From Mycolicibacterium poriferae (GTDB lineage Bacteria > Actinomycetota > Actinomycetes > Mycobacteriales > Mycobacteriaceae): a DNA stretch of 64,000 nt. Each line of letters begins with the position of its first letter. Within the stretch, counting starts at the first letter, position 1. The stretch covers positions 5,270,001-5,334,000 of the forward strand of contig NZ_AP022570.1 in the NCBI RefSeq assembly GCF_010728325.1, in the 5' to 3' direction. The notes beneath the pieces are model-generated. The model was not told where the DNA came from. It did no database searches and saw only the letters and a program-made list of their open reading frames with translations. Of this stretch, positions 8,547 to 16,658 are shown one piece after another. Both the position numbers and the translations under genes were made by a program.

Positions 8547-9437
8547 TTGCCCGACCAGCCCAATGCGGTCGCGCGGATGCTGGGCGTCCTGGGCGACGAG
8601 TGGACGCTGTTGATCGTCCAGCAGGCCCTTCTCGGCGCCCGCCGCTACGCCGAGTTCGCTGCGGCCCTGCCGATCTCGAGTGCGGTATTGACCTCACGGC
8701 TGCAGTCGATGGTCGGCGACGAGCTGCTGATCCGACGGGAGTATCAGACCCGCCCGTCCCGCTCGGAGTACCTCACCACCGCTCGCAGCCGCGCGCTGTG
8801 GCCGATGCTCACCTCGGTCTGGGCGTGGGAACGCGCCTGGGTTCCCGACCACGCCCAGCCGCTACCGTCCATGCGGCACAGTCTGTGCCGGAGCAGCTTC
8901 GAACCGCGAGTGGCCTGCCGGTCCTGCAGTGAGCCCGTCGTCCACGGCGAGGTCAGCGCCCGGTGGGGGCCGACCGGGTCGTGGCAGCGGTCGATCCCCG
9001 CGTCGGCCAACCGCCGTCGGTCGCCACATCGGCGGTCGAGCGCGGGCGTGCTCTTCCCCCAGACCATGAGTGTGATCGGCGATCGGTGGGCATTCGCTCT
9101 CCTGGTGGCGGCCTTCGTCGGTGTCTGCCGGTTCACCGACTTCCAACAGCAGCTCGGCGCGCCACCGGGCACCGTCGCGGCGCGGTTGTCGACGTTCACC
9201 GCAGAGGAGATTCTGGCCCGCCACGACGACGGGTACGTCCTGACGGAGAAGGGCCGGGCGTTCTTCCCGGTGTTGGTGTGCGCGCTGCACTGGGCGCAGA
9301 ACGTGTTCGGCGGTGCGCAGGGACCGGCGGTCGTGCTCACCCACAACAGGTGTGGCCGCCGCTTCGTTCCGGTGCTGGAGTGCAGCCGGTGCGGCGAACG
9401 TCTGCGTGGTTCGCACATCATGCCCGTGGCTGGGTGA
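8547..9437 (+). CDS. Tandem HxlR-type winged-helix regulator with two HxxC-x9-CxxC clusters
   Basis: The 296-residue protein contains two HxlR helix-turn-helix units, about residues 5-95 (LGDEWTLLIVQQALLGARRYAEF) and 170-260 (IGDRWAFALLVAAFVGVCRFTDF). Each unit is followed by the same H-x2-C-x9-C-x2-C pattern (RHSLC...CRSC and THNRC...CSRC), which looks like a zinc-binding knuckle. HxlR proteins normally are single-domain dimers of about 110-140 residues that respond to aldehydes, quinones or redox; here the dimer seems fused. The TTG at 8547 follows the stop of the carotenoid oxygenase directly, giving a full first domain; an ATG at 8577 would truncate it slightly. It probably regulates this operon. 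Confidence 0.8.
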   Translation: MPDQPNAVARMLGVLGDEWTLLIVQQALLGARRYAEFAAALPISSAVLTSRLQSMVGDELLIRREYQTRPSRSEYLTTARSRALWPMLTSVWAWERAWVPDHAQPLPSMRHSLCRSSFEPRVACRSCSEPVVHGEVSARWGPTGSWQRSIPASANRRRSPHRRSSAGVLFPQTMSVIGDRWAFALLVAAFVGVCRFTDFQQQLGAPPGTVAARLSTFTAEEILARHDDGYVLTEKGRAFFPVLVCALHWAQNVFGGAQGPAVVLTHNRCGRRFVPVLECSRCGERLRGSHIMPVAG

Positions 9438-9489
9438 CAAACACCGCTGCGGCGCAACCGTGCCATCGGAGAATTTCCCGCTTGCAGTG

Positions 9490-9516
9490 CTGGCACTCTC
9501 GGTCCGAGAGTGCTAA
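9490..9516 (+). promoter_or_regulatory. CIRCE element (HrcA operator) upstream of hsp20
   Basis: CTGGCACTC at 9490-9498, nine bases, then GAGTGCTAA at 9508-9516 matches the CIRCE inverted repeat TTAGCACTC-N9-GAGTGCTAA with two mismatches in the outer left arm. It lies 73 bp before the Hsp20 start and implies repression by HrcA and induction by heat. Confidence 0.85.
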
Positions 9517-9589
9517 TCTCGCTGGTGCACAGTGATTTGGCTGCCCGCCGGGGTGGCGGGCTCTGACGTGACATAGGAGGTGGATTGCT

Positions 9590-10039
9590 GTGCTTCGCTT
9601 TGATCCGTTCAGTGACCTTGACGCTCTGACCCGGGGCTTGCTGACCAGCCAGACCGGATCGAATCGCTCCCCCCGGTTCATGCCCATGGACCTCTGCAAG
9701 ATCGACGACCACTACGTCCTGACCGCCGACCTGCCCGGCGTCGACCCCGGCTCGGTGGACGTCAACGTCGACAACGGCACGTTGACGATCTCCGCGCACC
9801 GCACCGCCAGGTCTGACGAGTCCGCCCAGTGGCTGGCCAACGAGAGGTTCTTCGGCACCTACCGGCGCCAACTCTCCCTGGGTGACGGGGTCGACTCCGC
9901 GGCGATCTCGGCGACCTACGAGAACGGCGTGCTCACGGTGACGATTCCGGTGGCCGAGAAGGCCAAACCGCGCAAGGTCGAGGTCAGCCATTCCGGCAAT
10001 CAGAAGTCCATCCAACCGACGACGGTCGAATCCGAGTAA
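9590..10039 (+). CDS. Small heat-shock protein, Hsp20/alpha-crystallin family
   Basis: The 149-residue chaperone starts LRFDPFSDLDALTRGL, has an alpha-crystallin domain at about residues 30-130 with VLTADLPGVDPGSVDVNVDNGTLTI and the terminal strand motif YENGVLTVTIPV, and ends in an acidic tail. Such proteins hold unfolding proteins in oligomers without ATP. A strong AGGAGG site lies 9 nt before the GTG start. The CIRCE element upstream indicates HrcA control, shared with the groE genes. It is related to the mycobacterial 18-kDa antigen group more than to HspX, judged from the N-terminus. Confidence 0.92.
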   Translation: MLRFDPFSDLDALTRGLLTSQTGSNRSPRFMPMDLCKIDDHYVLTADLPGVDPGSVDVNVDNGTLTISAHRTARSDESAQWLANERFFGTYRRQLSLGDGVDSAAISATYENGVLTVTIPVAEKAKPRKVEVSHSGNQKSIQPTTVESE

Positions 10040-10048
10040 CCGGCCCGG

Positions 10049-10645
10049 TCAGCCGTTGCGGTCCAGCCGGAAGAGCAGGTTGGACCGCACGGCCGGCCAT
10101 TCGATGTCCAGGATCGAATAGACCATCGTGTCGCGACGAGATCCGTCGGGCAGCAGCTGGTGGCTACGCAGGACGCCGTCCAGTTTGGCGCCCAACCGTT
10201 CGATGGCGGCACGGCTGGCCGCGTTGAAGAAATGGGTTCGGAACTCGACAGCGACACAACCCAATTCGTCGAATGCATGTCCCAGCATCAACAGCTTGGT
10301 CTCGGCGTTGACGCCGGTTCGGCGCGCCGGCGCGGCGTACCACGTGTGACCGATCTCGAGGCGACGGTTGGGTCCGTCGACATTCAGGTAACTCGACGAA
10401 CCGATCAACGTGCCGCCCATGTCGCGCACCACGAACGTCAGGCCGGTCGCCGGGCTCTGCACCGTCAGCCGCGCATCGACCCATTGCGCGGCCGAGCCGG
10501 CCTTGGGCGCGCCGGTGAACCACAGTCCGCCCAGCTCGCCGTCGGCAGCCACTGCGTCGATCTCCGGAAGGTGCTCACGGCCAAGCGGTTCCAGATTCAC
10601 CCAGCGCTGCCCGGTCAGTGCCACCGGCTCGACGAGCATCGTCAC
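10049..10645 (-). CDS. GNAT family N-acetyltransferase
   Basis: The 198-residue protein resembles RimJ/RimL-like acetyltransferases: EPVALTGQRWVNLEPLGREHL at the start, FVVRDMGGTLIGSSSYLNVDG beta strands, RLEIGHTWYAAPARRTGVNAETKLLMLGHAF (acetyl-CoA loop region) and VEFRTHFFNAASRAAIERLGAKLDGVLRSH, a very typical closing motif. It would acetylate an amino group using acetyl-CoA. The GTG start overlaps the TGA of the upstream membrane-protein gene by 4 bp, so the two form one transcription unit convergent with hsp20. The acceptor substrate cannot be predicted. Confidence 0.87.
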   Translation of the reverse strand: MTMLVEPVALTGQRWVNLEPLGREHLPEIDAVAADGELGGLWFTGAPKAGSAAQWVDARLTVQSPATGLTFVVRDMGGTLIGSSSYLNVDGPNRRLEIGHTWYAAPARRTGVNAETKLLMLGHAFDELGCVAVEFRTHFFNAASRAAIERLGAKLDGVLRSHQLLPDGSRRDTMVYSILDIEWPAVRSNLLFRLDRNG

Positions 10646-11088
10646 GAGGCTCCGCGCACGGACGACGGCGTCGACCGCCAGACCGCCAGCATCGTCCACA
10701 CCGACAGTACCGCGGCGACCAAGGCCACCGACCCGGCCACGTAGAGTCCGTAGGCAGCCGATACCGGAGGGTAGACGTAGAGCCGGTAGTACCAGACGGC
10801 CAGGACCACGATCGCCACCGAAATGGTCAGCGCACCAGTAGAAGCCATTCGTGCGGATATTCCGCGAGCCGCCATCGCCCCGGCAACGACCAGCGCCGCC
10901 GCCAACAAGACGATCAGCTGTCCGACGCCGAAGCCGGGCGGGGGCACCGGCATGGCGCCGGCGACACCGCCGATGCCGTTGGCGCGTCCGCCGCCCGCGG
11001 CCGACGACCGCAGCCACGGCAACCATGCGCTGATGGCGACCACCAGCGCACACAGCGCGACCAGCCAACCCGGATACGCGCGAACCAT
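10642..11088 (-). CDS. Four-helix membrane protein (Rv0912-like)
   Basis: The 148-residue protein has four hydrophobic segments (about residues 5-25, 50-72, 80-98 and 112-134) and a Gly/Pro-rich periplasmic loop (AMPVPPPGFGVGQ). Position next to the Rv0913c/Rv0914c homologues and size suggest the equivalent of Rv0912, from memory. No function is known. The ATG at 11088 follows a TAGTCT -10 box by 6 nt on the minus strand, an apparent leaderless start; a start two codons further upstream would lie inside that leader. It is co-transcribed with the GNAT gene. Confidence 0.75.
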   Translation of the reverse strand: MVRAYPGWLVALCALVVAISAWLPWLRSSAAGGGRANGIGGVAGAMPVPPPGFGVGQLIVLLAAALVVAGAMAARGISARMASTGALTISVAIVVLAVWYYRLYVYPPVSAAYGLYVAGSVALVAAVLSVWTMLAVWRSTPSSVRGAS

Positions 11089-11113
11089 GGGCAAAGACTA
11101 CTAGGGTGAACCG
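11089..11113. promoter_or_regulatory. Back-to-back leaderless promoter pair (25 bp)
   Basis: The gap between two divergent ATG codons holds a minus-strand -10 box TAGTCT (11095-11100) and a plus-strand -10 box TAGGGT (11102-11107), each 6 nt from its own start codon and separated from each other by one base. The same geometry recurs at 61464-61488. Confidence 0.6.
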
Positions 11114-11560
11114 ATGAGCGATCTCCCCGAATGGGCGCGTCGGCTGGACCTTTCCCCGCACCCCGAGGGCGGCTGGTTCCGTGAGACCTGGCGCAGCGAT
11201 CTGAGGATTCCGCAATCGGTGCTCCCGCCCGACTACACCGGTCCCCGCAACGCCGGAACCGCGATCCTGTTCCTGCTCATGCCCGGCCAACAGTCCGCCT
11301 GGCACACCGTTCGCAGCGCCGAGCTGTGGCTGTATCACTCCGGGGGTCCGCTACTGCTCGAGGTCGGCGCCGAGCAGCACGACGCGACGACGCACGTGCT
11401 GGGGGCCGACATCATGGCCGGTGAGAGCCCGCAGTACGTCGTGCCGCCCGGACATTGGCAGCGCGCCGTGCCACGCGGCGACGAGCCCTGCCTGGTCAGC
11501 TGCGTCGTCGTGCCCGGGTTCGATTTCGCCGACTTCGTCCTGGGCGCGTCTACCGACTGA
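11114..11560 (+). CDS. Cupin protein of the DUF985 family
   Basis: The 148-residue protein matches DUF985 cupins: LDLSPHPEGGWFRETWRS at the start, TAILFLLMPGQQSAWHTVRSAELWLYHSG in the first cupin half (His ligands in WHTV and YH) and PPGHWQRAVPRGDEPCLVSCVVVPGFDFADF in the second. Members are single-domain beta-barrels, in some cases binding a sugar or metal; a catalytic role is not established. The ATG follows a -10 box by 6 nt, so the mRNA is probably leaderless. Its 3' end overlaps the convergent BKACE gene by 11 bp. Confidence 0.85.
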   Translation: MSDLPEWARRLDLSPHPEGGWFRETWRSDLRIPQSVLPPDYTGPRNAGTAILFLLMPGQQSAWHTVRSAELWLYHSGGPLLLEVGAEQHDATTHVLGADIMAGESPQYVVPPGHWQRAVPRGDEPCLVSCVVVPGFDFADFVLGASTD

Positions 11561-12275
11561 GCAGCTCGACCGCGGCGGACACCAGCGCAGCGTTGTCCTC
11601 GGCGGTGGATCCGTCGGGCAGCCGCAGGGTGTCCTCCATGCCGATGCGGGTCTGCACTCCCCTCACCCCCGCGTGTTCGAGCAGTGGCCAACAACTTTCG
11701 TCGAGACCGTGCAGCAGAACCGGCGCCGGTGAGCCCGCCGCGCCCACCAGTGAGATCAGTTCGTCCGCCGTCGCCACGTCACCGTCGGGACCCAGCTCGA
11801 TCATCACCCGCATGCAGTGCGGGGCGATGTCCGACGCGGCCCACGACTCGGCGGCCTCGGCATGGAAGATGCCCACCTCGACACCCAGACCCCGGCCGAG
11901 GATGACCTCGGCGAGCTCGGGTGACCCGGGCTCGTGCCAGTTCAACGACGTGAAGTCGGGCAGCACGGTCCAGCTCTCGACGGCGCGCAGCCGCTGCTGG
12001 GCATCGGGCAACGCCCAATACCCGGTCGTCACCCCCAGCGGCAGCCCCGGAGCGGCATGGCGCACCGCGGACACCGCCGCATCCACCTCAGCAGCCATCA
12101 GCGAGTCCACCCCGTCGGCGTTCTTGGGATGCATGTGCACCGCCAGCGCCCCCGCCCGGTGTGCGGCCACCGCTTCGGAGGCGAGTTGCTCGGGCGTGAC
12201 GGGCAGGTGCGGATGCTGGTCCGGAGTGCGGGCACCGTTGATGCACGCCTTGACATAGATCTTGGGACTGGCCAT
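11550..12275 (-). CDS. BKACE family enzyme (3-keto-5-aminohexanoate cleavage protein-like)
   Basis: The 241-residue TIM-barrel protein begins PKIYVKACINGARTPDQHPHLPVTPEQLA, keeps the HMHPKNADG metal-binding motif, then LPLGVTTGYWALPD, DFTSLNWHEPG, VLLHGLDESCWPLLEHA and RIGMEDTLRLPDG. BKACE enzymes use Zn2+ to condense a beta-keto acid with acetyl-CoA. It is somewhat shorter than the usual 270-310 residues. Upstream, the reading frame runs back into a relic of a ketoacyl synthase tail, so the true start is the ATG at 12275, preceded by a GGTGAAG/GGGGAG purine stretch. A second damaged copy of its 5' end lies at 13027-13075. Confidence 0.85.
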   Translation of the reverse strand: MASPKIYVKACINGARTPDQHPHLPVTPEQLASEAVAAHRAGALAVHMHPKNADGVDSLMAAEVDAAVSAVRHAAPGLPLGVTTGYWALPDAQQRLRAVESWTVLPDFTSLNWHEPGSPELAEVILGRGLGVEVGIFHAEAAESWAASDIAPHCMRVMIELGPDGDVATADELISLVGAAGSPAPVLLHGLDESCWPLLEHAGVRGVQTRIGMEDTLRLPDGSTAEDNAALVSAAVELLSR

Positions 12276-12335
12276 CTCCCCATCTTCACCTCTACCGGCC
12301 GTCGCGCGCAGCGTGCCGGGCACGCTCTGGTAGCG

Positions 12336-12392
12336 ATCGAAGGCCAAACACACGTTGTGGCCACCGAAGCCGAACGAATTGCTCATCGCAAG
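12336..12392 (-). pseudogene. Relic of a beta-ketoacyl synthase 3' end
   Basis: The minus strand encodes SNSFGFGGHNVCLAF, the same tail as the intact ketoacyl synthase at 16707-17957, with only a few base differences over about 50 bp. Upstream of it the similarity stops abruptly. It is a leftover of a duplicated synthase-BKACE gene pair, not a gene. Confidence 0.8.
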
Positions 12393-12453
12393 GCCTGGCC
12401 GTCAGGCTCGTCGTTCCAGGTGAACGTCGCGATGCGGGTGACGGACGTTCCGC

Positions 12454-12465
12454 TACCGTGGCACG
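12454..12465 (+). promoter_or_regulatory. -10 box TACCGT for leaderless SnoaL-like gene
   Basis: TACCGT at 12454-12459 is 6 nt before the ATG at 12466, predicting a leaderless transcript. Confidence 0.5.
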
Positions 12466-13011
12466 ATGTCGATGGCGCCACCAGACCCGGTCCTGCAGGA
12501 GATGCTCGACGAGCATGCGCTGCGCAAGTTGGTGCACGGATACTGCCGCGCCGTGGACCGCGGCGACACCGAGACGCTGCGCGGGATGTACCACCCCGAC
12601 GCGGTGGACGGGCACGGGGCTTTCTCGACGGGTTCGGTCGACGACTTCCTCGGCAGGCTCGCCGCTTCCCGTAAGCATCTGAGGTCGATGCAGCATCACA
12701 TCACGACCGTGAACTTCGCGATCGACGGCGATCGCGCGGAGGGTGAGATCTACAGCATCGCCACCCACACTTTCGCCGCGAAACACGGTGAGACCGAGGT
12801 CATCGTCGGTGGGCGGTACCTCGACAAGTACCAGAAGCGCGACGGCACCTGGAGATTCCTCGAGCGGACCATCGTCACCGATTGGGCCCACGTGCATGAC
12901 CCGTCGTCGGTGGACCTCCGTCACCCGATGGTCAGGGATTCTCCGAAAGGCAGCCTCGGCCCGGATGATCCGTCGTTCGCGTTGTTCTCGCTGCTGGGCG
13001 GCCGTGCGTGA
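12466..13011 (+). CDS. SnoaL-like/NTF2-fold protein
   Basis: The 181-residue protein shows the SnoaL-like domain found in polyketide cyclases and small dehydratases: HALRKLVHGYCRAVDRGDTETLRGMYHPDAVDGHG, a central HHITTVNFAIDGDRAEGEIYSIATH and GGRYLDKYQKRDGTWRFLERTIVTDW. Conserved Asp and His residues of the family pocket (CRAVDRGD, HHITT) are present, so an enzymatic role on a cyclic ligand is possible. It sits in the opposite direction to its neighbours, bracketed by fragments of a ketoacyl synthase and a BKACE gene, which suggests that it arrived or was trapped during rearrangement. Its own leaderless promoter is visible. Confidence 0.82.
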   Translation: MSMAPPDPVLQEMLDEHALRKLVHGYCRAVDRGDTETLRGMYHPDAVDGHGAFSTGSVDDFLGRLAASRKHLRSMQHHITTVNFAIDGDRAEGEIYSIATHTFAAKHGETEVIVGGRYLDKYQKRDGTWRFLERTIVTDWAHVHDPSSVDLRHPMVRDSPKGSLGPDDPSFALFSLLGGRA

Positions 13012-13026
13012 GGTAAGCGTGGCCGC

Positions 13027-13075
13027 CTTGACGTAGATCTTTGGATCTCCCCATCTTCACCTCTGGCCTGGGTCA
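13027..13075 (-). pseudogene. Relic of a BKACE gene 5' end
   Basis: On the minus strand this segment repeats the ribosome-binding region GAGGTGAAGATGGGGAG and the first codons (KIYVKA) of the BKACE gene at 11550-12275, with about 10 bases missing around the ATG. It ends where the IS30 side begins and is not functional. Confidence 0.7.
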
Positions 13076-13105
13076 CGCACAGAGATCGTCGCAACTAGGG
13101 CGGAT

Positions 13106-13914
13106 TCAATCGGTTGTCGCAACACCGGCTTGTTGGAGCAAGCGTAGCTGGTCGTTGAATGCCTCCGCGGGCGTTTTCCAGCCGAGTGTCTTGCGGGGTC
13201 TGGTGTTGAGGGCGTGAGCGACGGCTTCGATGTCCTCTGCGGTCCATCGGGAGAGGTCGGTTCCTTTCGGAAAGTACTGCCTTAAAAGACCATTGGTGTT
13301 CTCATTCGTTCCGCGTTGCCATGGTGATTGCGGGTCGGCGAAGAACACAGGTATACCCGTCTCCACCTTGAACTGGGCGTGCGCGGACATCTCCTTGCCT
13401 CGGTCCCAGGTCAGAGATCGCGCCAGCTGATCAGGCAGAGTCGACATCGTCTCGGCCAGTGTGTTTTTCATGGTGATCGCGCCGTAGCCAGCCAGGGCTG
13501 GACCGTTCTTGATCGTGTGCTTGTGCCGGTAACCCTGCTCGCGGGCAGGTGGACGAGCATGGTGAATCGCGTTGTGCGTTCGACGACGGTGCCGATGGCT
13601 GAGCGCTCCAGTCCGATCAGTAGATCGCCTTCCCAGTGCCCAGGAACCGCGCGATCAGCAACTTCTGCGGGGCGTTCGCTGATCAGCGTCTCCGGTGTGA
13701 CGTGCGCCCAGGCCTTGCGGCGGGACCGCTCCCGTGGCGCGCGTAGAGCTCGCCCGGTGCGAAGACACCAGACCAGCTCGCGCTTGAGCGCACCGCGGCC
13801 TTCAATGTAGAGCGACTGATAGATCGCCTCGTGGCTGATACGCATGGACTCATCATCGGGGAAGTCGAGCTTGATCCGGTTGGCAATCTGCTCTGGACTC
13901 CAGGCCTGCACCCA
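13106..13914 (-). pseudogene. IS30 transposase, C-terminal part with an internal frameshift
   Basis: Reading from the IS21 junction, QAWSPEQIANRIKLDFPDDESM and HWEGDLLIG (first catalytic Asp) are in one frame; near 13540-13546 one base appears to be missing (a CCC where CCCC would keep the frame), and the protein continues in another frame with TWDRGKEM (second Asp) and [14 protein letters not shown] (catalytic Glu). Joining 16658-16069 with 13914 leftwards restores an uninterrupted RAWVQAWS. The transposase is therefore broken twice: by IS21 and by the frameshift. Confidence 0.85.
13910..13914. repeat. Left target-site duplication of the IS21 element (ACCCA)
   Basis: ACCCA precedes the TG terminus of the element and is repeated at 16069-16073 after its CA terminus. 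Removing the element plus one copy restores the IS30 reading frame, which confirms the boundaries. Confidence 0.9.
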
Positions 13915-13977
13915 TGTTGACGACGGTCGAAACGTAGGCCGGTGGCGACGGTCGAAAAGTAGGCCACGTGGTCGTGG

Positions 13978-14766
13978 TTATTGTGCCGTGTTGTCTGCCC
14001 GTGCGGAGGGCAGGGTGTCGATTCCGGTGTCTTTGAGGCGGTAGCTGGATCCTTTGAGGGTCAGGACCTCGGCGTGGTGGACGATGCGGTCGATCATCGC
14101 GGCCGCGACGACCTGGTCGCCGAAGGCGTCGCCCCAGCGGGCGAAGGGCAGGTTGGAGGTCAAGATCAGCGAGGCGTGTTCGTAGCGGCTGGAGACGAGC
14201 TGGAAGAACAGGTTGGCGGCGTCTTGTTCGAAGGGGATGTAGCCGACCTCGTCGACGACGAGGAGTCCGATGCGGCGCAGCTTGGCCAGCTCAGCAGGCA
14301 GACGCCCGGCGTGGTGGGCGGCTTTGAGGCGGGCGACCCAGTCCACGGCGGTGGCGAACGCGACGCGGTGGCCGGCTTGAGCGGCTTTGATCGCCAGTCC
14401 GATCGCCAGATGTGTCTTCCCGGTTCCGGGCGGCCCGAGCAGCACGACATTGCTGGCCTTGGCCAGGAATGCGCTGGTGCCCAGGTGGGCGATCATGTCC
14501 CGGTTCAGTGCTGGTTGATGATCGAAGTTGAAGTCCTCCAATGATTTACGGGTCGGGAAGCCTGCTGAACGGATTCGGATGGCCGCTCCGGAGGCCTCGC
14601 GCGCGGCGACTTCCCGCGAGAGGACCGCAGCCAGGTATTCCTCATGGCTCCAACCGCCGTCGCGGGCTTGGTCGGCCAGCCGTGCCGCGCTGTCGCGGAT
14701 GCGTGGCGCTTTGAGCACCCGCGCGTAGTGCAGCACCGCTTTGAGCGGATCCTCGGCCATGATCAC
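13978..14766 (-). CDS. istB: IS21 helper ATPase IstB
   Basis: The 262-residue AAA+ protein has Walker A GPPGTGKT at residues 111-118, Walker B LLVVDEVGYIP, sensor-1 LILTSNLPFARWGD, and the RKSLEDFNFDHQP segment characteristic of IstB. In IS21 transposition IstB selects and bends target DNA and activates IstA. Its ATG overlaps the istA stop by 4 bp (ATGA), the standard coupling of this family. The gene is full length with no disruptions. Confidence 0.95.
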   Translation of the reverse strand: MIMAEDPLKAVLHYARVLKAPRIRDSAARLADQARDGGWSHEEYLAAVLSREVAAREASGAAIRIRSAGFPTRKSLEDFNFDHQPALNRDMIAHLGTSAFLAKASNVVLLGPPGTGKTHLAIGLAIKAAQAGHRVAFATAVDWVARLKAAHHAGRLPAELAKLRRIGLLVVDEVGYIPFEQDAANLFFQLVSSRYEHASLILTSNLPFARWGDAFGDQVVAAAMIDRIVHHAEVLTLKGSSYRLKDTGIDTLPSARADNTAQ

Positions 14767-15998
14767 GCCACCTCACCGTCGGTGCCGGTGCCGGTGAAAT
14801 CGACTCCGAAGGCGCGGTCGTAGTCAGCCAGATCGCGGACCGGATGCTCGGGCTCTGTTACGCCGGTTCGGTGTTGGAACTGGTGGCGCAGCTGCGCGGC
14901 GGTCTGCACGTGGTCGGGATCGGTCAGGGTTTGACGAGCCGCCCAGCACCGCTGATGACGGGCCAGCACACGACCTGAGCGGGCGACGGTTACCTCAGCC
15001 AGGGTGGTGCGCACCTCGACCAGTTGACCGATCGCCGTCGGGTCGACCGAGTAGTCGTTGCCGGCCACCCGCACGTAGTAGTCACGGCCCAACCGCACCG
15101 CGGTGACGGTCTCGATGACCGGGGCCACTGGTGGCAGGGTCAACATGGCGTCTCGATCAACATCAACAACATCGACCGGGCGGGCGCCGAGTGCTCGCAC
15201 CGTGCGACTGTTCGCCGTCGGAAGCCACAGTGCCAGTTGTGCATTGAAGTCCAGTGGTGATTCGAACGTGCGGCCGGGCAGAAACGAGGTCTCCAAGTAT
15301 CGGTTGGCCCGCTCGACGATGCCCTTCGATTCGGGATCGTAGGGTTTGAGCTGCACCATGCGTGATCCCAGTGTGCCCATCAACGCCGTCACCGGCTCGG
15401 TGAGCCGGCCCCGGCGCCCGATCCCGGCTTCGTTGTCCCACCACAGCTCATGAGGCACCGCGGTGAAGCTGCCCGAGAGCAGCTGCCACATCCCGGCGAC
15501 CAGGTCCATCGTCTGGCGCGACGGCAGCATCACCGCGGCGATGAACCGTGAGAACGCCGCCACCATCACCAGCACCGGCAGCATCGCCTGCTGACCGAAC
15601 CCGACGGGCATCTTGACCGGCGGGAAGCACAGGTCACACTGCACTGCCCGCCCCGGGGGATGGTCGAGCCGATCAACAGGATCAGCGGGCAGGTATTCCG
15701 GCCGGATGGCCCGCACCCGCTCGCGGAACCACGAGATCGACCCCGTCCAGCCCACCCGCTCGGCGATCACCGTCGCCGGCATCTGCGGATACGCCATCAA
15801 CAGCGCCCTGACCTGCGGCTCGACCGCGCTAATCGCCGAGGGCGCCGGCGCCCGCTGATACTTCGGCGGCCCGTCACTGGCCAACGCATCCGCGACAGTG
15901 TCACGCGCGATGCGGAGCTGTCGTGCAATAGCCCGCTGCGACAAACCCTCGCTGCGGTGAAGATGCCGGATCAACGCCCAGTCCTCCAAGGAGATCAC
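14763..15998 (-). CDS. istA: IS21 transposase IstA
   Basis: The 411-residue transposase has an N-terminal helix-turn-helix (EGLSQRAIARQLRIARDTV), an rve-type catalytic core with Asp122 (VQCDLCFP), Asp188 (WWDNEAGIG) and Glu229 (KGIVERANRYLE), and a C-terminal DNA-binding beta-barrel region. It cuts and joins the IS21 ends. The gene appears intact. It starts shortly inside the right terminal repeats and runs left into istB. Insertion inside another transposase gene indicates that IS21 arrived after the IS30 element. Confidence 0.95.
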   Translation of the reverse strand: MISLEDWALIRHLHRSEGLSQRAIARQLRIARDTVADALASDGPPKYQRAPAPSAISAVEPQVRALLMAYPQMPATVIAERVGWTGSISWFRERVRAIRPEYLPADPVDRLDHPPGRAVQCDLCFPPVKMPVGFGQQAMLPVLVMVAAFSRFIAAVMLPSRQTMDLVAGMWQLLSGSFTAVPHELWWDNEAGIGRRGRLTEPVTALMGTLGSRMVQLKPYDPESKGIVERANRYLETSFLPGRTFESPLDFNAQLALWLPTANSRTVRALGARPVDVVDVDRDAMLTLPPVAPVIETVTAVRLGRDYYVRVAGNDYSVDPTAIGQLVEVRTTLAEVTVARSGRVLARHQRCWAARQTLTDPDHVQTAAQLRHQFQHRTGVTEPEHPVRDLADYDRAFGVDFTGTGTDGEVA

Positions 15999-16068
15999 CC
16001 ATCCAATCAGATCGGGTGGCCTACTTTTCAGCCGTCGTTTCTGGCCTGGTTTTCAACCGTCGCTAACA

Positions 16069-16658
16069 ACCCATGCTCGGTCTTTGCGGTGTGGCTTGTT
16101 GTTGCCGGTCCATCGCGGTCGCTGCGGCCCGGCCACGATCGAACCGTCGGGTCTGCTTATCTGGCCCGACAACCGTTCCTGGACATAGGCATGCAGCCTC
16201 TCATTGGTGACCAGTTTGGCCGGCTTCGGGCGCTTGGCGCTCAGCTCGGCCTTCCACTGTGCAACCGACGCGCGGTACTCGGATGTGTATCCGCGAGTGG
16301 CAGCGTTGCGGCGCAGCTCACGCGAGACGGTGGAGGGATCTCGACCAATCGCCCGAGCGATCCGGCGGACTCCAGCACCTTGGACCCTCAGCAGCGCGAT
16401 CTCCTCGCGCTCATGGAAAGACAGGTAACGTCCCGACAATGGCGTGAGATCGAACGGTGGCATGCCGCCAGCGTTGTGGAACCACCGCTGCCCGACCGGC
16501 GCCGACACGCCGACAGCGAGGGCAGCGACCGCCGGCAAGAGGCCCTTGGCAATCTCGATCCAAAACAACCGCTCGATCTCGCGCTGAAGCCGCGGCGCCC
16601 CCGGCGACCTCATCGCACGCGCAACCGCACGATCCGCTGCTTGCTGCCGACGAACCAT
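16069..16658 (-). pseudogene. IS30 transposase, N-terminal part (interrupted by IS21)
   Basis: The segment starts at an ATG with GGAGGG 6 nt upstream and encodes an unusual leader, then the IS30 helix-turn-helix YLSFHEREEIALLRVQGAGVRRIARAIGRDPSTVSRELRRN. It stops being IS30-like at HRKDRAW, exactly at the IS21 insertion point (target copy ACCCA, 16069-16073). The rest of the protein is at 13106-13914. Confidence 0.88.

Larger units (their letters stand above)
13915..16068 (-). mobile_element. Complete IS21-family insertion sequence (2154 bp)
   Basis: The element begins TGTTGACGACGGTCGAAA and ends with the inverted counterpart TTTTCAACCGTCGCTAACA, so it has the 5'-TG...CA-3' ends of IS21. A second internal repeat follows each end (CGACGGTCGAAAAGTAGGCC near 13945; GGCCTACTTTTCAGCCGTCG near 16016), the multiple terminal repeats typical of the family. 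It carries intact istA and istB and a 5-bp target duplication, so it may still be active. Confidence 0.93.

Noticed and set aside
11550..12386. A longer BKACE protein starting in the synthase-like segment at 12386
   Set aside because: The first 37 codons are the tail of another gene (SNSFGFGGHN), and a ribosome-binding stretch precedes the ATG at 12275.
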